Of a stretch of 64,000 bases of DNA, positions 36,025-47,930 are shown piece after piece. The DNA is taken from contig NC_080712.1 of the NCBI RefSeq assembly GCF_019097595.1, positions 19,182,146-19,246,145 on the forward strand, given 5' to 3'. The position numbers and the translations under genes are program-made. Position 1 is the stretch's first letter, and every line of letters begins with the position of its first letter. The notes beneath the pieces are model-generated. The model was not told where the DNA came from. It did not search any database and saw only the letters and a list, made by a program, of their open reading frames with translations. Source of the DNA: Hemibagrus wyckioides. Taxonomy: Eukaryota > Chordata > Actinopteri > Siluriformes > Bagridae.

Positions 36025-36206
36025 CCATTTTTAAAAAAAGCCAACCAGAAAACAAGAGAGTCACTTTGATGGGCAATGTAAAGTGCTTTTTATAAAGTCT
36101 GAGAGTTTCCTTATTTTTTTGAACTGAAATATTATATAACCTTTGTGGTTATTAAGGTCAACGTGAGGGCATGATTTATGTGTAAAATTCTTCTTACGTA
36201 CGAGGC

Positions 36207-37395
36207 ACAGTTGATATTAAAAAATTCTACACACCCCTGTAAAAATTGTGGGTTTGTGTGATGAAAGAATCAATCCAACATAAATGTTAAATTATTTTCC
36301 ACCTTTCATGTGACACAGAAACCAACAAAATACAAATGAAAAACAAACGGAATAATTTAAAGGACAAAACAGTAAAAGAAAGGAAAATGCACAGGTGAAC
36401 AATAGAGCATGCCCAGAAATAAGCAATCACGTTCAAACTCAAGCTTAAAAGTAATTATCACACACCTGACATCAGTGAAGTGATCCTGATTAACCTCAAA
36501 AAAGATCAGCTGGTTCTGTAGGATTGTCTTGACATCTCCTTCGCTACATCTGACTGCTGAAGTCATGTCATTTGATCTCATTGTTTGGAGGAATCGATCT
36601 AGAGAGAGCTACAAAGAATTTCCAAAACAACATGGAACCAAGGAACAACATGAAGGCCATCACCAACAAGTGGAGAAAATGGGGCACCACATTACCAAGA
36701 GCAAGATGAAGAAACTGGCAAATTGATGAAAGAATAAGTAAAAAAAAAAAATACTTGGGGTAGGGTTGCAAGATAGAAGTCCTTTCTCTTTCACAAAAAA
36801 GGACAACTACTTCACCCAAAAACCATGTTGTAAAATGTGTTATGGTCTGATGAGACCAAGGAGGAACTTTCTGAGTAATAATCATAAAATAAATGTTCTG
36901 CACAAAAACAAGACCTATACCAAATCCACAGTAAAGCACGGTGGTGGCAGCATCATGATATGGTGTTTGTTTCTCTTTTTACGACTGGGGCTCTATTCAA
37001 GATAAAAGAAATCATGAATGGCACCAAGCACCGAACTATTTTGGCACAAAACCTGCAGGCCTCTGTTAAACATCTGAAGATGAAGAAAAATGATTACCTT
37101 TCAGAATGATAGCGACCCAAAGCACAAATCCAAGTAAACAAAGGAATGGCTTCAGGAGAAAAAGAACAGTGTTTTTCAGTGGCAGTTAAGTGGTGTATAC
37201 ATTTGAGCAACCAGGCTATTATAAATTGTCCTAAAAATGTTTCTGTTTGTTTTTTACTTCAATTTTGTTGGAAATATTTGTTGAAAATTCTGTAGCATTT
37301 TTGTTAGAAAAGGTTCTGACACAATTTATCAGTTTTTTACATTACAAAATCCAGTTTATATTCAATATGTATGTTGCAAAGTTTACAAAATAAAA
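36207..37395 (+). mobile_element. Tc1-like DNA transposon, near full length, decayed
   Basis: The left end carries the family terminal wording 'tctacacacccctgt' at 36225-36240. A helix-turn-helix region is hard to read. From about 36840 a diverged 'GLMRPRRNF' (WSDETK region) is visible, then VKHGGGSIMIW at about 36928, and FQNDSDPKHKSK at about 37099, the DxDPKH catalytic block. The sequence then follows the 3' non-coding part ('gcaaccaggctattataaa', 'tgtttctgtttg'). The region for the third catalytic residue is collapsed near 37160-37200, and the right terminal repeat is poorly preserved before a (TG)n at 37398. This is a different family from the copies at 12.7 kb and 19 kb. Confidence 0.75.
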
Positions 37396-37397
37396 TT

Positions 37398-37412
37398 TGT
37401 GTGTGTGTGTGT
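37398..37412 (+). repeat. (TG)n microsatellite
   Basis: About 7 TG units at the right border of the Tc1 relic. Confidence 0.85.
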
Positions 37413-38573
37413 ATTTTTATGTCTATGATGCCTTACAGCATAAGCAGGGACACAGACTACTAAAGTGTGTGCTCCGTTGTCCTTGTAAGCATGAGCGTTG
37501 TTGTAAGCGTTGTTGTGCAGGAAAGTGAGAGGTAGGGGGAGTGTATACACAAGGAAATCCAACTCCCTTGGAGCTAATTACAGGTCAACAGAAAGCTCAA
37601 GCACTTCAAAACAAAGAGAGACTGACAGCCAGAGCATGACTGTGCTTGCAACAGGATTTTACAAGCTTTTAAACTCTCTGATGACCGGAATAACCCAATA
37701 CTCTCTTTTAAGCTGAACCATTCTGGCTGTATGCTCGCTAATGACGAATGACAGAAAATCTCTACAGAACCACAGCATACAATGTGCAGGAACATAAAAA
37801 AAGATGAAAGGGAAACCTACTCTAAAACTGAAAATGAATCAACACAATGTCAAATTTGGGTATGATGATGAAATTTTGTGTAGGTAAACAAGAAACAGCA
37901 ATGGCTCTGAAGCATATCAAATAACAACAAATGACCAGGACACTGATTCTTGATGGTCTTAATAAGGAAAGAGAATAAGATTATTTACAATAAGACAAGA
38001 TGGAATTTAAACAAAGTAGGTAGAGTAGGAAATGACAGGAGTAAGGACAAAGGAACAAGGGAGTCTATTACATAATGATATAGAACAACCCTGCAAAGCT
38101 TCACCAGAGAAAAAAAAATAGACTATAACAAGTTAGATCCACCTTTATTCCCCCACTGTTAACAGATGATTCATCAGAAAGCGTGGTGCTATGTGTTTTT
38201 CTCTCAACTTATTCCCAGGCAGAAATCTGGTCATTGCAGTTGGTGTATTTTGGGATGATGTGTAAGAAAATCAGCCTGCTGAGACACTGAATGATGCTCT
38301 AATACACAGCAGAGTAGCTGTATACTGCTGCACACTGCACATTTGCAAGTCAGCAGTATTCCCCCAAAAAAAACCTTCACGATTTACCTTCTAATATGCA
38401 CACACAAACACACCACAGTTTTTAAACAAGGTTCTTCATATTAGCAGAACTAAACTTTTTCAAAATCCCTTCAAATTTGCAGCACAACCTCAACTGATCT
38501 GAAGAGAGCTTCGTTATGATGTTGTCATGGTTCTGAAAACAAAGGCACACAAAATAATCCAATACACTGCACA
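37413..38573. other. Unassigned stretch
   Basis: No gene or transposon recognised. Confidence 0.45.
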
Positions 38574-38575
38574 TA

Positions 38576-38829
38576 CATTATATTGCCAAATGTTTTGGGA
38601 CATCTGCCTTTACATGCACATCAAATGACATCCCATTCTTAATCTGTAGGGTTTCATATGGAGTTGGCCCACCCAACAGCTTCAGCTCTTCTGGGAATGC
38701 TTTCCACAAGGTTTAGGAGTGTGTTTATGGGAATATTTGACTATTTTTATACACCTGTGGCCATGGAAGTGATTGCAACACCTGAATTCAATGATTCGGA
38801 GGGGTGTGTCAAAACCTGTCAATATAGTG
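38576..38829 (-). mobile_element. Short non-autonomous Tc1-like element with TA duplications
   Basis: 254 bases. The left end reads cattatattgccaaatgttt and the right end, reverse-complemented, cactatattgacaggttttg, so imperfect terminal inverted repeats are visible. TA flanks both ends (38574-38575 and 38830-38831). The interior joins the first part of a longer teleost Tc1 family (through 'gtgtttatgggaatat') directly to its far end ('tatacacctgtggccatgga'), so the transposase is deleted. The family's transposase would be on the minus strand. Confidence 0.75.
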
Positions 38830-38875
38830 TATTTCAGATAGTTGTTGTAATATCAGAATAGTGAGCCATTATACC

Positions 38876-39190
38876 CCTACACTGTGGCTTAGTGGGTCGC
38901 ACATCTTCTTCACACGTACAGAATTGTGGGTTTGATTTCCATCCTGCCCTGTGTGCCTGGAGTATGCATGTTCTCCCAATTCTTCAGGGCTTTCCTCCAT
39001 GGAATCCAGTTTCCTCCCCCAGTCCAAAGTCATGCATGGAAAGCTGACTGGAATCTCTAAATTGTTTACAGTGAGTGAATGTGAGTGTGTGTGCAATTGT
39101 GCCCTAGAATAGACTGGCATCCCATTCAGGATGTCCCACACCTTGTGTCCTGAGTCCCCTGGGTCCAGGCTTCCCATGACCCCTACAGAT
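38876..39190 (+). mobile_element. DANA/HE1-type SINE, near full length
   Basis: Head 'cactgtggcttagtgggtcg' (A-box region), B-box-like 'gggtttgatttcc' at about 38928, body blocks 'gcctggagtatgcatgttct', 'cctcccccagtccaaagtca' and 'gtgccctagaatagactggc', and an end near 'cttcccatgacccctac'. It begins about 45 bases after the short Tc1-like element. Confidence 0.8.
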
Positions 39191-40164
39191 ATGCTCTTAT
39201 ATAAAATACATACATATTATACATAGAGTGTGTTCTGAGACCACATTGAAAATCTGGGATTTTTTCAATTTAAACCTGGAAATATACAGATTCAAATTTG
39301 AATTATGTCAAAAACAAACAAACAAACAAACCAAAAAAATTAAAGATTGTCTATTCAATATTCAAGATTCTACACATTTCTAGACCACTATTTAAATTTA
39401 GGCAAACCTGTGATATTGACCATGTTAACCTCTTTGTACAAAAGATCAGATTTTTTGTCTTATACCTTCCACTGAAACAGGTGTTCATATGACACACTGA
39501 TGGATTTGATCTAATACGAATCTTCAGGTTTTAGAAGTCCAGCTAGCTTGAGTCCACACCCTTTTTATCGGAGTTCCATTAAGCCGGCAGAATGGAAATC
39601 AACTGATCAGACATTTTCAATCAGTATAAACAAATGAATTATTTTATAAGTCTATAACGTCTATAAAATAATTAATAAAATATGAAATTAGTCAGTTCAG
39701 TGTCAGATTTTTTACCTCTTTTATTACAGTGTCAGTTTTTCCATCTGTTGGCATAAATTTACACAGAATTTAAATGGTTGAAAATAACAGCTTTCCATTT
39801 TAGATGCTTATGAACAAGTACTTGGGGCATCTTAGATAGCAGAAATGAGTTTGACATCTCCATTTACTTTAAAGGTTTAAAAATATGTGTGAATAAACAA
39901 TTTTTTTTCTATGAATATATTGCCTCCAGATAGTTAGGTAGAAACAGAAATACTTATAGATAAACTACAAATTCTTAAAGCACTGAGTGTCTCTTTTCAT
40001 ATAACGAAATTTAATGCTGAACATGGGCACACCAAAAGAGACTCTGGAAAAAAAATAAAATTAAACAAAACTTTTCATTCAGTTGTTGTTGATCAAATAA
40101 TTTTGAGACAAACCTTTGTGTTAAACTGAAACCAAAAAAATTTATTCACAGCTTGAGTCTAAAA
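39191..40164. other. Unassigned stretch with a short (AAAC)n near 39310-39330
   Basis: AT-rich; no gene or transposon recognised. Confidence 0.45.
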
Positions 40165-40350
40165 TCTCCCATTGGTGTCCAGTAGGGTTGAGATCTACTT
40201 TGATAACCACTCGCATCTAATTTGCATCATTTTCAGACTTTTCATTGAGCCCTCATGCCCTGTCTATAGAGATAATGTAATGCTAGAAGAGATCTCTCCC
40301 ATTAGAATAAGTATTTTTATCACTGATCAAAGTGATATTCAAAATAATCC
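40165..40350 (-). mobile_element. Tc1/mariner-related fragment
   Basis: Contains 'cagtagggttgagatct', 'cattgagccctcatgccctg' and 'agaagagatctctcccatta', matching in order a teleost repeat that reads as a transposase C-terminal region in reverse. No termini. Boundaries approximate. Confidence 0.5.
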
Positions 40351-41590
40351 TCTAGACTTAAATCATTCCAGCATAAAAACACACACACACACCCTCCCCA
40401 AAACCATAAAAAGCCACCAGGGTTTTATCACTTTATTTTAATACCTTTCTGGACATGTGGTGGCACTTTACTAAATTGCTAAATAATAAGTAAAGTATAT
40501 ATACTTGGATAAACTGCATGTGCAGTTAATATGCATTTAGCAAGTGATTCACAGAATTACTTAAATGAAGCAAGAGACAAATTTTATGTGCCACAGGTAT
40601 GTGTGATTAAAAAAAAAATCTATAGGTGTGAGTGTGCAGTAGTGAGTATAGTATATTCTGAAAGCAAAGCTTTTCACAGGTTCTTTGGATGCTGCTGCAT
40701 TTAGAGTCGTGAATGTGTGCTGAATATCTTATACTTTGAATATCCTAAAACCAAATTTAATACAGTAATAACTTTTAAAGGGAAAACACTCTGTAACTTA
40801 GATCATAAGGCAGACTGTAATTTCGAACATCTGGTCAGAGTGTGCATCTGAGCAGAGTAAAGGGTTCATTGGACCGGATATTTCTTGGCGACACAGTTAA
40901 AGCTTATCTCTGTTCCATTGTGGACAATGTTTTGCTTGAAATATCAAATTAGTAATGGAAGTAAAAATAATCAGTCAATCAATTAAGAAAAATAAACTAT
41001 ATCTGCTAATAGATTATTCAGTAATTCTGTAACTATAATCCAAGACACAATCCTCACTACAGGCATTCAGTTAGTCAGTGTGGTACAGTGTAGCTTGGTG
41101 TTTGCTTTTAGCATCATGCTAGTCTGATTGAGTGAATGTTTCTGATCTGATTTAAAACAGTTGGTGTTTTACAACTAACAAATTTCTGTTCATCAGAGTA
41201 GATTTCCACATAAACACCAAACATTATGACTCAATGTTAGCTAACACAAAAAGACATCTAAATCTTGGCTCAAATTTAACGGTAACATAAAAACAAACAT
41301 GAAATTGAGGGCATCGACATTAGCTAAATAAGATGAATTAGCATAAACTTAAGAGGAGCTTGTTCAAGTTGTTTCAAAATCTAAATATGCAAATTATGTG
41401 TCTGATGAAAGATCTTAAAAGATAAATTGCCATTCAGACCAGTGTGGGGGAAAAGCACTCTGAATGCACTGATGTTCCAGGTATTTAAAAGTAGAAATCA
41501 TGCTACTGATGAAAAGCATCACACAGTTTACTACAAGAGGCCTACAAGTGGTTCCATGCAGCATTTCTCCTAACTGTATGCTTAATACAG

Positions 41591-41593
<3 letters not shown>
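40351..41593. other. Unassigned stretch with a short (CA)n at 40379-40391
   Basis: No gene or transposon recognised. Confidence 0.45.

Positions 41594-41628
<35 letters not shown>
41594..41628 (+). repeat. (CT)n microsatellite
   Basis: About 17 units. Confidence 0.95.
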
Positions 41629-41629
<1 letters not shown>

Positions 41630-41724
41630 ATGCATTATAACCCTAATGCAAGCCTATACACAGCATAAGGAGGTGCAGAAAATAGAATGCACTAATGTGC
41701 CTCTGAACAGAATATCATGTTTGC

Positions 41725-41727
<3 letters not shown>

Positions 41728-41762
<35 letters not shown>
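41728..41762 (+). repeat. (CT)n microsatellite
   Basis: About 17 units, almost the same length as the tract 100 bases upstream. The sequence between and around them is not duplicated. Confidence 0.95.
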
Positions 41763-41765
<3 letters not shown>

Positions 41766-42636
41766 ACTGTTAATAGATATGGGCTTCTCAACAGGTACAA
41801 TTAATTATCCACCTGTGTGCTATGTGAAGTAGAGAACTGTTTGATTGATAGATAGTGTGCTTCTGGAAACATTTATGCATTTACTACAGTATTTTATGAA
41901 GACTGAATAGTATGTCAGAAAGGAGCTTAAAAAACCTATAGATATTAGATCCGCATGGTATAAAGCTACTTGGAGGGGTTTTGGGGGAATGGCTTTTTTT
42001 TAACAAAAATCAATTAACCAGTTAGTAGGCAACAACATTGTTATTATGTTACTGACAGTGATTTCTTAGCACCATTGCAATATTCCTTTCAGCCCTCCTG
42101 CTGGTAATAGTCTCTAATTTATCAACACACCTCTTAACAGAGTGCAATGAGGGCAAAAGTGTCTTACTTAAAACCTTATCAATAAATAGAAAGCCTTGAT
42201 TTATGTGAACAAAGCCATCAAACAAATAAAATGTACTAGAGAGCTCTGTAATAGGTCTGTCAGGAAAGCTTTCACTGTAGCCCTCTGTTATAACCCTTTT
42301 CCTGTTCCAATCTATGAAAGTGTTTTTTTTTTTTGTTTTGTTTTTTATCATAGTGAGAATCAGATACGGAGGATTTCCTAGTGAAGGAAAGAAAACACTG
42401 TTTTCACTTCACATTTATACATTAAATGCACCATTCAGTTTCTAAATCAACCTTCATGCATACTGTACAGTATGTCAAACAAATATAGATTTGTACATAG
42501 CTTGAACATGTGTTCATAGCTTGTGGATTTACACTGGTTAATTTTTCATTTTATGAATTTACGGGATTCTGAATGCAATCACTTCAATCCCTGCACTCAC
42601 TGCAATCCATTTCATAATTTTGTATGCATTCATCAT

Positions 42637-42647
42637 CATTATTATTA

Positions 42648-42681
<34 letters not shown>
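42637..42681 (+). repeat. (ATT)n then (CT)n microsatellite
   Basis: About 5 ATT units, then about 14 CT units. Confidence 0.93.
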
Positions 42682-42685
<4 letters not shown>

Positions 42686-44011
42686 GTGTAGAGCATTTCT
42701 CTTTCTCTCACTTTCTCTCTTCATTTGTCTGGGAGTTCCATAAATAGTGACTTAACTAAGCCTTGGCCTCAGTTTGTCTTATTGACAGAACTCCTCATTG
42801 GCTGAATGTGGCACTTTATAAATGCCAGTGCTTTGCCTCAAATTCTACCACTTTATCAAACTGCCCTTTAAATTCATATATACATTTCCAACTTTATGAT
42901 TAACATTGAATGCACAACTATTCCAACACATTAGGTTGAAGAGCTTACGGACTATTATATCTCAACCCCTTGTTGATTTAAAAAAAGATCTTACCTGAAA
43001 TAAGCCTGTGGCAAACGTTACTGAAGCTTTGTAAGTCTCTTCAATGAGGATGAGGAATTTTTGCCCTGGATTAGTCTATGTATTCGAGTGAGGATTTTTT
43101 ATTTAAAGTTTAGCCAATAATATACAACCAAGCAGAAGAAAGAAATGGAACTAGAGAGGAACCTGATGAGAGACCAAACGAGACAGAAAGATAAATAGAT
43201 TCAAGGTTAAGAAATGCTCTGAATGTTTCATGAATTGGTTGACGCTTACACAACCTCCAAACAGGCAAATGCTGCACTGACTGCAGTGAGTCCCAAGTCT
43301 TTGAGCTCTAGAGACCTGAACCAAGACATCAGTTATTTATATAGTACTGAGGAACAATAATGAGTCTGCTGCACTTGCATCATTCACAGCCACAACGTAC
43401 ACACTAGGGTGCTGTTCTGAAGTTCTGAAGAATTTATTCTCTGCTTTCTGATTTTCAGGTCATGTTTCTTTGCAAAGCGAAAATATTCCACTATGACCTG
43501 AAGCTTAAACATAGGTTTTAAATCTTTTTGAATTTCATCATTATGCTACCTGAGTCAAAGGAAAAGTATTAAAGATCAACGTGAGAGTTCATCTACAGAA
43601 GGATAGCATGCAGTTAGGTGTGGAAGGTCTGTAAGAGACAGTTTTGGCACAAAGCAATACATCACCATGCCCTACACTACATATGAACTGATATAATAAA
43701 AGCACAATGGCATTAACATTTACATACAGAGAGCATATGGTGCACTACTTTCTCAAGTGTTTTTTCTTCTCTCTAGAAACAATGCGCACAACCCATATAA
43801 GGACTGTGGGGATTTCATGCTGGGACCAGCATCAAATCCAACAACTACAGCTTTTCAAAGAGAAGACTAATTAAAACCGACAGGTTCTTTGGCAGAATCC
43901 CTCTGTTTTAACCTGCTTTGAAGCTTTTGTTTGGGATAAACTCAAATGCAGTTTGGAAAACACATAAGTAAGCTGCTTGGTGTTCCCTCCTATTGAGAGC
44001 CTAAAACCTTC
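42682..44011. other. Unassigned stretch
   Basis: No gene or known repeat recognised. The segment 43780-44000 has balanced composition and no simple repeats. Confidence 0.4.
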
Positions 44012-44465
44012 CAATTAGGGCTGAATGATTAATCAGTTTATACTGAAATCACGATTTGCAAAAGTACTATTTGAATCATCTTATTGTCCTCTTACATTTT
44101 AGGAAGAAATTACACCCAATGTAAAGTGCCTGTAGATGACCAATCAGAAGCTGGCATAGCTAGTAGTTGGTAGTTAAAAACATGGTACTAATTTACACAA
44201 TGTTCAGTAAATGAGACCAGTTCACATCTGGGACGTGTCGCATAAAGACCTCATTCAATTTATTTAATTTTTTTTATTCTTGCTAATGAGGGGCTTAGAA
44301 ATCCACTTTTTTACACTGTGAACTTTATTTATTTACCTTTATTTGACATCTTTAATTTATGATGATTACACAAGTTTTCTTTTCTTTGTTCTGCCAATTT
44401 ACATCGAGTTAACACCCTTTTCATGACATTTTCATAGCGGGAAAAAAACATTTCTGTAATCAGAA
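44012..44465 (+). repeat. Teleost DNA repeat beginning 'gggctgaatgattaat'
   Basis: Starts with the 'agggctgaatgattaatc' motif and 'tgaaatcacgatttgcaaaa', characteristic of a dispersed teleost DNA repeat. It continues with 'atgaccaatcagaagctggc', 'gaggggcttagaaatcc', 'ttgttctgccaatttacatc' and 'cccttttcatgacattttca' in the expected order. Probably a non-autonomous DNA transposon; the far terminus (a reverse copy of the start) is not seen. Confidence 0.5.
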
Positions 44466-44989
44466 AAAAGGGAGATTTTCCAGGCTTGGCTAAGGGCATA
44501 GCTAAACGGGGTGAGGCCAGGAAGGATGTGGCTGAGAGGGGCATGGTTGGGTGAGGCTGTGATTCTGGTAGCACTCAGACTAGGCTTATTGTAATCATTA
44601 TAAAAGCTACTATCTTTCAAAAAAAAAAGAAAACTGCCACAATTGCACATTCACCTATTAATAATTTATGAATGCCTTTGTTAGTGTTGCTTTTTCCTGA
44701 TTAGGATATTCATTGATTGACCATGACACTACTTTTAATGCAGTGCTTCTAGTAGCAACTGAATGTCATCTGAGGACCATAAGTCCCAATCCTCCTGCCA
44801 TACCTTAAACATCAGCACCATAGCCTCTTATCTCCACGTCTGAGCACATCCAACCGAGCAAGTCTTCATACTCACTTAGCTGCAGCAGCAGAAGCAGCTC
44901 TGTTACAGATCTAAGTGCACCAATACCAAACCTTCCTACACTCCATTTCCATCAATAAATGCTGTTAAATTCATTCCAAGAGTTGTCCT
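44466..44989. other. Unassigned stretch
   Basis: G-rich patch at 44490-44560, otherwise nothing recognised. It may contain degraded Tc1 sequence adjoining the terminus at 44990. Confidence 0.4.
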
Positions 44990-45045
44990 GACTGCATAAA
45001 TGAGCAGGTGTACAGGTGTTCCTAATAAAGCAGACAGTGAGTGTG
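44990..45045 (-). mobile_element. Tc1-like terminal end only
   Basis: Reads 'aatgagcaggtgtacaggtg' followed by 'ttcctaataaagcagacagt'. This is the outer terminus of the family found at 18980-19527 and 34015-34490, in reverse orientation. No transposase follows. Confidence 0.6.
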
Positions 45046-45769
45046 TATTTTAATGAGATGTAAAATCCTTTGAGTTTCTGTCCTTGAGACTGAGAAAGAC
45101 AGTGAGAGATGACTGAGCTATGAGGCACAGGCTGCTTCCAGATTTCCATAACAGCAATCAATTCTTTCATAAAAGATATCTACATGAATGACTTGAGGCA
45201 ATGTGGAGAACAGGAAGATGAATATCTCAATGGAAGAATGAATGTTCCTTGTACTTGAGGGTAACACACTTTTCAGTTTAAAGGGCATTCAGCAAAAATT
45301 TTCAGGAATTCCATTTTGGCCATTCACTTAGGACTTGAGCCGGTAATTTTCCAAAGTCGGCGGTCTTACCTCACTACTTATTCTTTTATTCTGTAACTAC
45401 CCTGTCACTACTAAGCCTGACGATGGTGTATATTAATGAACAGATGGCTCCGGCACCTGGGAAGGACCATGCTGATCATGCAGGTTAAACTAGCATTTTT
45501 ATATTGCTGTACTGTTCTTTACTGTCCTGTTTTGAACAGAGTTGCAGAAAATGTGCTGGGTGAGTTAGCACTCTGCTGTTTTTGTTAACAGTTTGATTCC
45601 ATAGGATGAAATCTAAATGTTAAGGCTAAACTCTCAATTGATATTTAATAATGCAGCTAATATTACTAATCACCTATTTCTGAACACGTGTTGTTTTTCC
45701 CATTTTACCAGTCATCTTATTACTTCTTTTTCAAATCTTTTAGCAAACACTCTGTGTATAAGAGCCTCC
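45046..45769. other. Unassigned stretch
   Basis: No feature supported. Confidence 0.45.
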
Positions 45770-46110
45770 TTCAGGGACACCATTTTCTGTGTGTATTGAT
45801 CACTCCTTCCTGTTTCCACTTATAGCTTATTATGAGGACTGTGCATGGACTTCCTGTTCAGACTCCTGCTGCTAATGATTGATACTGGTGGAGTTCTGAG
45901 CCCCTGTTTTATCCTGTTTGTTCTTTGGTTTATCTTACCTTTTGCTTGTTCTCTTTGGAATGTGGTTTGTACGCTGCTTTATTGTCTACACTGTGTATTG
46001 CACCATCTTTTGCTAGTCCAATGCTTGGAATTAGAAAATTCGGTGCTCTTATCAAGCCTTTTGTCCTGGGAGTAGATTTTTTGAATACACATGCAGCTAT
46101 GCCATAGGTG
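45770..46110 (+). mobile_element. LTR-like repeat, weak
   Basis: Pyrimidine-rich, with 'tgtttgttctttggtttatc' and 'ccttttgcttgttctctttg' wording that I associate with teleost LTR-like repeats. No ends, poly(A) signal or internal coding sequence. Overlapping small hydrophobic open frames are products of base bias. Confidence 0.3.
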
Positions 46111-46589
46111 CTCTGTGTGCTCTGTGTTTGAGGAACTAGTCTAGCATTTAAGGTCATTCCATCCAACAGCTTCACCTTTTTCAGCTACGGGACAGGCTCC
46201 TTCTTACACCCATCTACACCATCAAACCACAGTGTAAGACAATGGCAGACAGATAAGTGCAAAGTCTACACCATCCAGTGTATTCATATGAATAAAAGAC
46301 CCTAGGGTTTACATCTTATGACTTTTACTCTTATCCTGTAAAATTACAAATGTGTTTTTTTCTTTAGGAAAACTAAAATTCTAACCTTAACAGCCAGATA
46401 AGACTCATGTGTCAGTGTTTATAGTTTAATACACTACATCTTCCATATCTTTTGAAGGGTGGTCAGTGAAGCTTATTGTACTTGTGCTTTCACAGTCTTC
46501 TCCAAATTATTGAAAAGACAAGGCAAATTCTTTTCTCTTTCCTGTTTTTATTGAAGCATTTTTCGGGTCATCAAAGGATGAACATACAA

Positions 46590-46640
46590 TGACTTTCAGC
46601 TTTCATTTCCTGATATTTACATTTAGATGTGTAAATTACT
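46590..46640 (-). mobile_element. Possible Tc1 3'-end scrap
   Basis: The segment 'tttcatttcctgatatttac' followed by 'atttagatgtgt' resembles window positions 28-60 (the 3' end of the first Tc1 relic). Too short to be sure. Confidence 0.3.
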
Positions 46641-46778
46641 GTCAGTAGCAGGCTAAAAACATCCTTTCAAACCATATGAACAAGGACGAAAAAGGAAGGA
46701 CAAATAAAGAATCCTCAGCATTCTGATCATTTTGGTCAATTTTTTCTTCATGCAATTACTTTTTACCAAGGATCTTTG

Positions 46779-46975
46779 CTTTGCACTGAGGATGAGGCAT
46801 GCCAAAAGATACTCCCTGCTGGGTAGGGCTGTCCCTTTGGTTTGTCCCTCTGGGGGAGCTCTTAAAGTTTCTATGAAAAGATCCTCACAGAATGCTTCCC
46901 TTTTTGATGAAAAGTAGAATCCCTGTAGGAAACTAATAACCTTTTTTAACTATACAAAGTACCTTAAAAAGCTTT
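46779..46975. repeat. Teleost dispersed repeat of unknown class
   Basis: Wording such as 'ctgctgggtagggctgtccc', 'cctctgggggagctcttaaa' and 'aaagatcctcacagaatgc' is familiar from teleost non-autonomous repeats. No termini visible. Confidence 0.35.
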
Positions 46976-47930
46976 TTTTTATGTGTAGTTTCCTTCTGTG
47001 AACCTTAGACTGGCCCACTCAATAACACACTTGTGTTTTACCTTTGCAATATGTTTTTTACATTCTACCCTGTGTTTTAATCAGAATAATGGAGTGCTTC
47101 AATGATAGGTGCACTGCTTAGTGACAAATGCTCTCAATTTTGTTACTGCTGGGTCATTCCTCAATACCCTGTGCTTCATTGCCAAGATCTCACACCTGAT
47201 GCCAAGAAACATATAAACCTTTTCACATTTTGTGATTAATAAATTCACTGGCAAAAATCATAATGCCTTTAACTAACTTCAGTGAAACATTATTATCTGT
47301 GCCAGTTTATAGCTAAGCAGTAGTCCCTGGATGCTAATAAAATCAGCCTGGCAAAAAAAAAGAAAAGAAGAAGAAGTCAGTTTGCTCAGATGGAAAACTA
47401 AACAAAAAAGGAATTGCTTCCGCAAGTGGTTTTCTATCCAAATGTTCTCCCATTTCTATTTTTCTATCCAACTCTTGATTTTGTTTTATGAATTATTCAT
47501 CTAGATGAACATTTGCAAATCCATCAATGTTGGTGTGGGCCAATAGAAAATAAGTGTAGGACTGGGTTTCTGGAAAACTCAACATAAAAGACCAGTTTAT
47601 TATTACTGTTTAGACATGCCAAGGAGCTTTTTCTGGTCCTCAGTCAGCATAATGTCTCTTATCATTCACTAATGACAAATTAGCTACTGGCTGCTCACTA
47701 ATCCAATAGTTTTCCAACAGAACTACATCACACCCAAGACCATCCATCACACTATGGAACAATTTTCATTTTATTTTATTTATTCCTGGTTAGTAAAACT
47801 TCCTAATTGCTTATACCACAAAGGGAACAAAATGAATCGGTACCTATTTTCATTGAGAAAATTACTAAATTTGCATGTGTTCATTCACATAAAATCTGAA
47901 ATAGCAGGTAATTTTCAAACTATGTTGTTT
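46976..47930. other. Unassigned stretch
   Basis: No gene recognised. If the fossil ORF at 47931 belongs to a transposon, its 5' part or flank should lie here, but decay hides it. Confidence 0.4.

Noticed and set aside
36568..36939. 123-codon minus-strand frame
   Set aside because: Antisense of the Tc1-like transposase relic at 36.2-37.4 kb.
41594..41762. Two equal-length (CT)n tracts as a possible segmental duplication
   Set aside because: The sequence between and beside them shows no similarity; they are independent microsatellites.
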